DNA from: Bacteroidota bacterium
Lineage (GTDB): Bacteria > Bacteroidota > Ignavibacteria > Palsa-1295
Direction: 5' to 3'
Length of the DNA stretch: 64,000 nt
NCBI GenBank assembly: GCA_021324685.1
Contig: JAJPIQ010000005.1
Span: 124,001-188,000 of the forward strand
In this document: in pieces, positions 63,115-64,000 of the stretch
Layout: each line of letters opens with the position of its first letter
Position numbering within the stretch: position 1 is the first letter of the stretch
Position numbers and translations under genes: made by a program
Notes under the pieces: model-generated
What the model was told of the DNA's origin: nothing
Database searches by the model: none
What the model saw: the letters and a program-made list of their open reading frames with translations, nothing else

Positions 63115-64000
63115 TCAGGCTTTTTTCCAGAATGGGGTGAGGGCGATGGACTGCTGTGAATCGTTCTCTTCTTCGAGCCGCGATTCGTGCGCATGCAAGA
63201 GATCGCTGCGGGTGAGAATGCCGACGATCTGCAGCGGGTCTTCGCGAAGCACGACCGGCAAACGCCCTACTTTCTCTACGATCATGAGGTCCGCAGCTTC
63301 GCGTAGGGTATTGTCTTCGAAGACGACCGCCGGGGTGCGATGGATCGCCGATGCGATCGCGGCGGACTCGTCCCGTTCGGCCGAAAAAATGTCTTTGCGG
63401 GAGACGACTCCCATAAGTTCCCCCTGTTCGTCTACGATCGGATAGCCACCGTGTTCGGAACCTTCGTCGTGCCGGCGGCACCAGGCGCGAATATCGGCGA
63501 TGGTCTGGTCAGCGCGGAGCGTGGTCACGTTGCGCGAAAGGCTGTCGCGCACGAGCGTGCGAGCGAGAAAATCGGCACCGTATTCGCTGGGGACATGCAG
63601 CCCGCGACGCGCGATCTTTTCGGTCATGATCGTGTGCTTCATAAACGTCGTCGAAATAAGATACGCCGCCGCACAACCCCCTAAGAGTGGAAGCAGGCCG
63701 GAAGACTGGAGCGTCGTTTCGAACGCAAAGACGACCGAAGCCAGGAGTGCACGCGAAGCGCCCGCAAACATCGCGGCCATTCCGATCAGGCCGGCCATGC
63801 GGGGATCGATATAAATATCCGGGAAGATCCCATGCACCGCAACGGCCATTACGGCCCCTAAGGCACCGCCGATCGTGAACAATGGAGCGAGCGTTCCGCC
63901 GGAGGTCCCGCTGCCGAGCGCGATCGCCCAGCTTAAAAATTTGAAGGCACACAAGAAGAGGAGCGCTTCCGTGGTGAAGGAGCCGTTCAGGAACCCCGAA
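63115..64000 (-). CDS. ClC-type chloride channel/transporter with C-terminal CBS pair (5' end outside window)
   Basis: The C-terminal part (about 294 residues) of a voltage-gated ClC-family Cl- channel or Cl-/H+ exchanger. The frame remains open to the window edge. Visible are the selectivity-filter helix ALGSGTSGGTLAPLFTIGG (the GSGxxGG-xx-P motif), further TM helices (AGLIGMAAMFAGASRALLAS, LPLLGGCAAAYLISTTFM), and two CBS domains, VTTLRADQTIADIRAWC...YPIVDEQGELMGVVSRKDI and AVVFEDNTLREAADLMIVEKVGRLPVVL...GILTRSDL. CBS pairs usually bind adenine nucleotides. The stop codon lies within the repeat end at 63117. Confidence 0.92.
   Translation of the reverse strand, partial: SGFLNGSFTTEALLFLCAFKFLSWAIALGSGTSGGTLAPLFTIGGALGAVMAVAVHGIFPDIYIDPRMAGLIGMAAMFAGASRALLASVVFAFETTLQSSGLLPLLGGCAAAYLISTTFMKHTIMTEKIARRGLHVPSEYGADFLARTLVRDSLSRNVTTLRADQTIADIRAWCRRHDEGSEHGGYPIVDEQGELMGVVSRKDIFSAERDESAAIASAIHRTPAVVFEDNTLREAADLMIVEKVGRLPVVLREDPLQIVGILTRSDLLHAHESRLEEENDSQQSIALTPFWKKA

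Larger units (their letters stand above)
62919..63117. repeat. Intergenic element with imperfect inverted ends
   Basis: The left end (plus, from 62919) begins TGAACCCGGATTACGCGG then ATTGGATGGA. The right end (minus, from 63117) begins TGAACCTGAA then ATTGGATGGA. The ends are thus inverted copies differing by about one nonamer unit. The right end includes the stop codon of the ClC gene. Between them lie the nonamer array (62926-62956) and the triple 15-bp repeat. No coding capacity is seen. It resembles a MITE-like or REP-like unit. Confidence 0.5.

Noticed and set aside
1-64000. tRNA, rRNA, tmRNA or prophage genes
   Set aside because: I saw no cloverleaf-like sequence ending in a T-loop GTTCRANYC pattern with matching acceptor stems, no rRNA core sequence, and no integrase or structural phage protein. 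A covariance-model scan (e.g. tRNAscan-SE) would settle the tRNA point.

Overview
The window (about 64 kb, GC a little above 50%) looks like chromosome of a bacterium from the Bacteroidota/Chlorobi superphylum. The best guess is a Kapabacteria- or Ignavibacteria-like lineage. Supporting signs are six very large or repeat-rich secreted proteins, most with a type IX secretion (T9SS) type A C-terminal sorting domain; a YbeY with Asp in place of the third metal-ligand His, as I recall is common in Bacteroidota; and several small outer-membrane barrel proteins. The taxonomic call is inference. I saw no rRNA, tRNA, CRISPR array, phage or IS transposase.

Layout. (1) 1-5301, minus strand: a compact operon of HEAT-cyclophilin fusion, pta, surE, ftsX, sdhC and the first codons of a probable sdhA. 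(2) 5494-9698, plus: two tandem divergent ATP-grasp (Ddl-like) ligases, a GNAT acetyltransferase and a KamA lysine 2,3-aminomutase carrying both lysine-selecting Asp residues. This is the best candidate here for an uncharacterised biosynthetic system, since it combines beta-lysine formation, amide ligation and N-acylation. (3) 9880-16265, minus: TPM and LemA proteins, three small barrel proteins, acyl-CoA dehydrogenase and aldehyde dehydrogenase. (4) 16380-18981, plus: tightly coupled secreted protein, ZIP transporter, lipoprotein and PlsC. (5) 18978-22688, minus: secreted protein, glucose-6-phosphate isomerase and transaldolase.

(6) 22786-42565, minus: a 20 kb surface-protein island. It has four IgGFc-binding-like/T9SS proteins (three are close tandem paralogues, the middle one with a large internal deletion), one barrel protein and a PD40/OmpA protein. 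Several genes have their own terminator, and some leaders share sequence motifs. (7) 43363-50198, plus: a GC-rich choice-of-anchor D (ASH) repeat T9SS protein, followed by a markedly AT-richer Asp-box (BNR) propeller T9SS protein that looks acquired.

(8) 50328-64000: housekeeping genes topA, hutH, an SDR, smg (DUF494), ybeY, an AlkD-like protein, mutS, sixA, a peptide-binding lipoprotein and a ClC channel cut by the window edge. Intergenic repeats are concentrated here: a dRS3-like palindrome, two arrays of a degenerate GGAT nonamer that abut stop codons of minus-strand genes, a 15-bp palindromic triple repeat inside an inverted-repeat-flanked element, and a 20-bp tandem duplication at the mutS start.

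Functionally the region mixes core metabolism and information genes with a large investment in exported adhesin-like proteins. Start codons were chosen from signal peptides or family N-termini where these disagreed with the longest frame.
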